Source: M30B53 sp964600785 (GTDB taxonomy: Bacteria > Planctomycetota > Planctomycetia > Pirellulales > UBA1268). Taken from it: DNA of 14,135 bases. A program made the position numbers and the translations under genes. Below, piece after piece: positions 12,276-14,135 of this stretch; the stretch's first letter is position 1; the number at the start of each line of letters is the position of its first letter. The notes under the pieces are model-generated. The model saw nothing but the letters and a program-made list of their open reading frames with translations, ran no database searches and was not told the origin of the DNA. The stretch spans positions 1 through 14,135 of the forward strand of contig CAZRKH010000132.1 in NCBI GenBank assembly GCA_964600785.1. Direction: 5' to 3'.

Positions 12276-14135
12276 CGGTCGGAATAGACCCGCGTGATCT
12301 CTTCCTTTGTCATCGGTGTCGACTGCCCGGCACTGCTCACCTGCACCTGCACCCGCTGTTCACCGGCGCGGCGGCCTCGGGCACGAATGCGGAACACGCT
12401 CTCCTCCGTCGGGGCGAGCCGGGCGAGTGGCTCGAAGGAAATGGTGAGGTTGTCGATCCGGTGATCCACCGGCCCGGATGCCTCCACCGGCTCCATGTCG
12501 CCAAGCAGCGTGGCGGTCACCCGCACGTTGTCAGCCGGCTTGGTGCCCTGATTGCCGACGCGGACGACATACTCCGTCACGCCATCGACCTCGATCGGAT
12601 CCTCGCTGTCGATCACCGAGCAGGAAAGGGCCGCCACGCCCTCCACGTCGACGGTGTGGGAGACCTGGGAGGAAAGATTGTCGGTGCTGCGGGCGGCCAG
12701 GAGGATCTCCTGGGCACCGATGGCCACCGGCATCAACACCATTTCCACGCGGCCGGTCTCGGCGGCGGGCAGTTCCTCGAGGTGCCACAGCACCCGATGG
12801 GTCTTCTCGTCGTAGTAGCCGGCATTGTTGGCCCGCACAAACTTCATGCCCGTGGGGAGCTGGGCGGCGAGTTCGACCGAGCGTGCCGAGGCGGTGCCCG
12901 GATTGGACATCGAGAGCCGGCAGGTTGCCGGACGTTGCAGGTAGCGGCGGGAGGGGATCTCGGCGGCCAGCTCGAGTCGTGGGGCGGTCACCTCGACCAC
13001 CACAGGGCGATGGGCCTCGAGCTGTCCATCGGCCCGGACGGCCAGTTCGAGGTGGTGCTTGCCGGGTCCGTCGGTGGCGAGCAGAAGGTCGATCGTGCGA
13101 CTCTCACCAGGCTCCAGGCGACCGACGTCGAACTCCAAGGCCCGCCCGGCGCGGTGTGAGAGGCCCTCGGGAAGGGCACCCTCCAGGACGACCCCAGTGG
13201 CCCTGCCGGTGCCAGGGTTGGAGACGGTGATCGACATCTCCACCTCGCCGCCGATTCGCACCGGCTCCGGGTCGGATGTCTCGATTGCCAGCGAGGGACG
13301 GGTGGCCAGCGAGCGGACCGAGGCCTCCGAGCGGTAGCTGACGCTCGCCACGCTGCCGACCTCGCCCTCGTCGGTGGGTAGCACCTCGATCACGACACGG
13401 GCCTGGCCGCCGGGGTCGAGGGTGCCAATCGGCCACCGCAGTTCGCCTTCGGCCCCCGGGGCGGCCGGGGGCGTGGTGCTCACCAGTGAGGTGCCCTTGG
13501 GGACCATGTCCTCGAGAACCACGTCGCGGGCGGTGACGGCGCCGACGTTGCGAAGCAGGATCTCGTAGCGGGCGTAGGTGCCCACCTGCACCTCGCGGGG
13601 CCCACGCTTTTCGATGGCGATGCTCGCGGCCTGCACCCCTTCGAGCGACTCCGGGCCAGGCTCACCCATGCCCTGCATCCCGAAGCCCTCGCCACGGGGG
13701 CCGGCGTCGGGGGGAACCGCCGGGGCACCGGGAGGCGGCGGCGTGGGCAGACTGCCGCCGAAGGCGCGGACCGCTCCGGCCGAGGCATACCTTGGAGAGG
13801 GCGGCGTTGTTCGCAGTTGGTTCGCCGGCGTGGCGGGCGGGCCAGAGGGTGGCGTGACAGGAATCGGTGCGTCGGGGTCGTCGGCAAACGCCCCAGCCGG
13901 CGGCGGCAAGGCGGCCGCAGCGGTCGATGCCGCCTGCGTGGCCGTGGCTGGCGGGCGACTCGGCTTGGGCGACTTCGGCTCGGCCACGAGCTGCTCGATT
14001 GACTCAGGCGTCGCGAGCCCCTGCGGCGGCTGGGCGGCGGGCGGCTTGGCTTGTGCTGCGGCCGGTGGAGTCGCCAGCGCGGCGGGCGGCGTGGCGGGCT
14101 TGGCGGCTGGCTTGGCGGCTGGCTTGGCGGCTGGC
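12272..14135 (-). CDS. DUF11-repeat envelope protein, N terminus outside the window
   Basis: At least 620 residues are visible; the frame stays open to the right edge, so the true start is beyond it. A GTG at 13987 lies inside the frame and is probably not the start. The first ~170 visible residues are low complexity (PAAK repeats, then Pro/Ala/Gly-rich sequence), like a linker. Four immunoglobulin-like DUF11 (conserved repeat domain) modules follow, beginning at about residues 125, 235, 338 and 453 counted from the GTG at 13987. Each has the pattern of a VGTYARYEILLRNVG-type strand followed by ARDVVLEDMVPKG. Such modules occur in surface or cell-wall proteins, including chlamydial OmcB-like proteins; an envelope role is inferred. 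Few cysteines are present. It converges on pheT, and its stop is the TAG of a REP-like GTAG. Confidence 0.85.
   Translation of the reverse strand, partial: PAAKPAAKPAAKPATPPAALATPPAAAQAKPPAAQPPQGLATPESIEQLVAEPKSPKPSRPPATATQAASTAAAALPPPAGAFADDPDAPIPVTPPSGPPATPANQLRTTPPSPRYASAGAVRAFGGSLPTPPPPGAPAVPPDAGPRGEGFGMQGMGEPGPESLEGVQAASIAIEKRGPREVQVGTYARYEILLRNVGAVTARDVVLEDMVPKGTSLVSTTPPAAPGAEGELRWPIGTLDPGGQARVVIEVLPTDEGEVGSVASVSYRSEASVRSLATRPSLAIETSDPEPVRIGGEVEMSITVSNPGTGRATGVVLEGALPEGLSHRAGRALEFDVGRLEPGESRTIDLLLATDGPGKHHLELAVRADGQLEAHRPVVVEVTAPRLELAAEIPSRRYLQRPATCRLSMSNPGTASARSVELAAQLPTGMKFVRANNAGYYDEKTHRVLWHLEELPAAETGRVEMVLMPVAIGAQEILLAARSTDNLSSQVSHTVDVEGVAALSCSVIDSEDPIEVDGVTEYVVRVGNQGTKPADNVRVTATLLGDMEPVEASGPVDHRIDNLTISFEPLARLAPTEESVFRIRARGRRAGEQRVQVQVSSAGQSTPMTKEEITRVYSDR
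14099..14135 (-). repeat. 12-base tandem repeat encoding PAAK
   Basis: The plus-strand unit CTTGGCGGCTGG is repeated exactly three times (14099, 14111 and 14123), running into the window edge. In the frame of the DUF11 gene it encodes Ala-Lys-Pro-Ala periods (PAAKPAAKPAAK). Exact nucleotide identity suggests recent slippage. Confidence 0.85.

Overview
The window is GC-rich bacterial DNA. It most likely comes from a planctomycete of the Pirellulales type. That is inferred from the sigma factor with N-terminal helix-turn-helix domains, the DUF11 envelope protein, the CydA-like/cytochrome c fusion and the dense intergenic palindromes. No 16S gene is present to confirm it. Eleven protein genes are supported; no tRNA, rRNA, CRISPR array or transposase gene was seen.

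Layout. Positions 97-2636 (minus) hold a two-gene operon for a membrane redox complex: a CydA-like protein fused to a C-terminal c-type cytochrome, then a second polytopic membrane subunit. The 138-base divergent gap 2637-2774 carries long G tracts and a nested inverted repeat. At 2775-3968 (plus) lies an exported 7-bladed-propeller protein of the 6-phosphogluconolactonase family. It converges on a modular sigma-70 factor at 4164-5669 (minus). The 590-base gap 5670-6259 has no gene; it contains a tentative sigma-gene promoter, a 9-bp hairpin and an array of GTAG-headed palindromes. A secreted protein of unknown function (6260-7645) is followed by a housekeeping translation cluster: infC, rpmI, rplT, pheS and pheT (7793-12191). 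A large DUF11 repeat protein (12272-14135, minus) converges on pheT and runs off the right edge.

The infC-rpmI-rplT-pheST order is the classical bacterial translation cluster. Its expression signals are readable: a promoter at 7642-7671 overlapping the upstream stop codon, an untranslated leader with a hairpin touching the infC Shine-Dalgarno, a non-canonical AUC start for infC, a hairpin between rpmI and rplT, and ATGA coupling of pheS to pheT.

The most unusual signal is a set of REP-like elements. Each begins with GTAG and continues into a hairpin. In all four genes whose 3' end abuts such an element, the TAG of GTAG is itself the stop codon. The arrangement recalls RAYT-mobilised REP sequences, but here the element is fused exactly to the end of the coding sequence.
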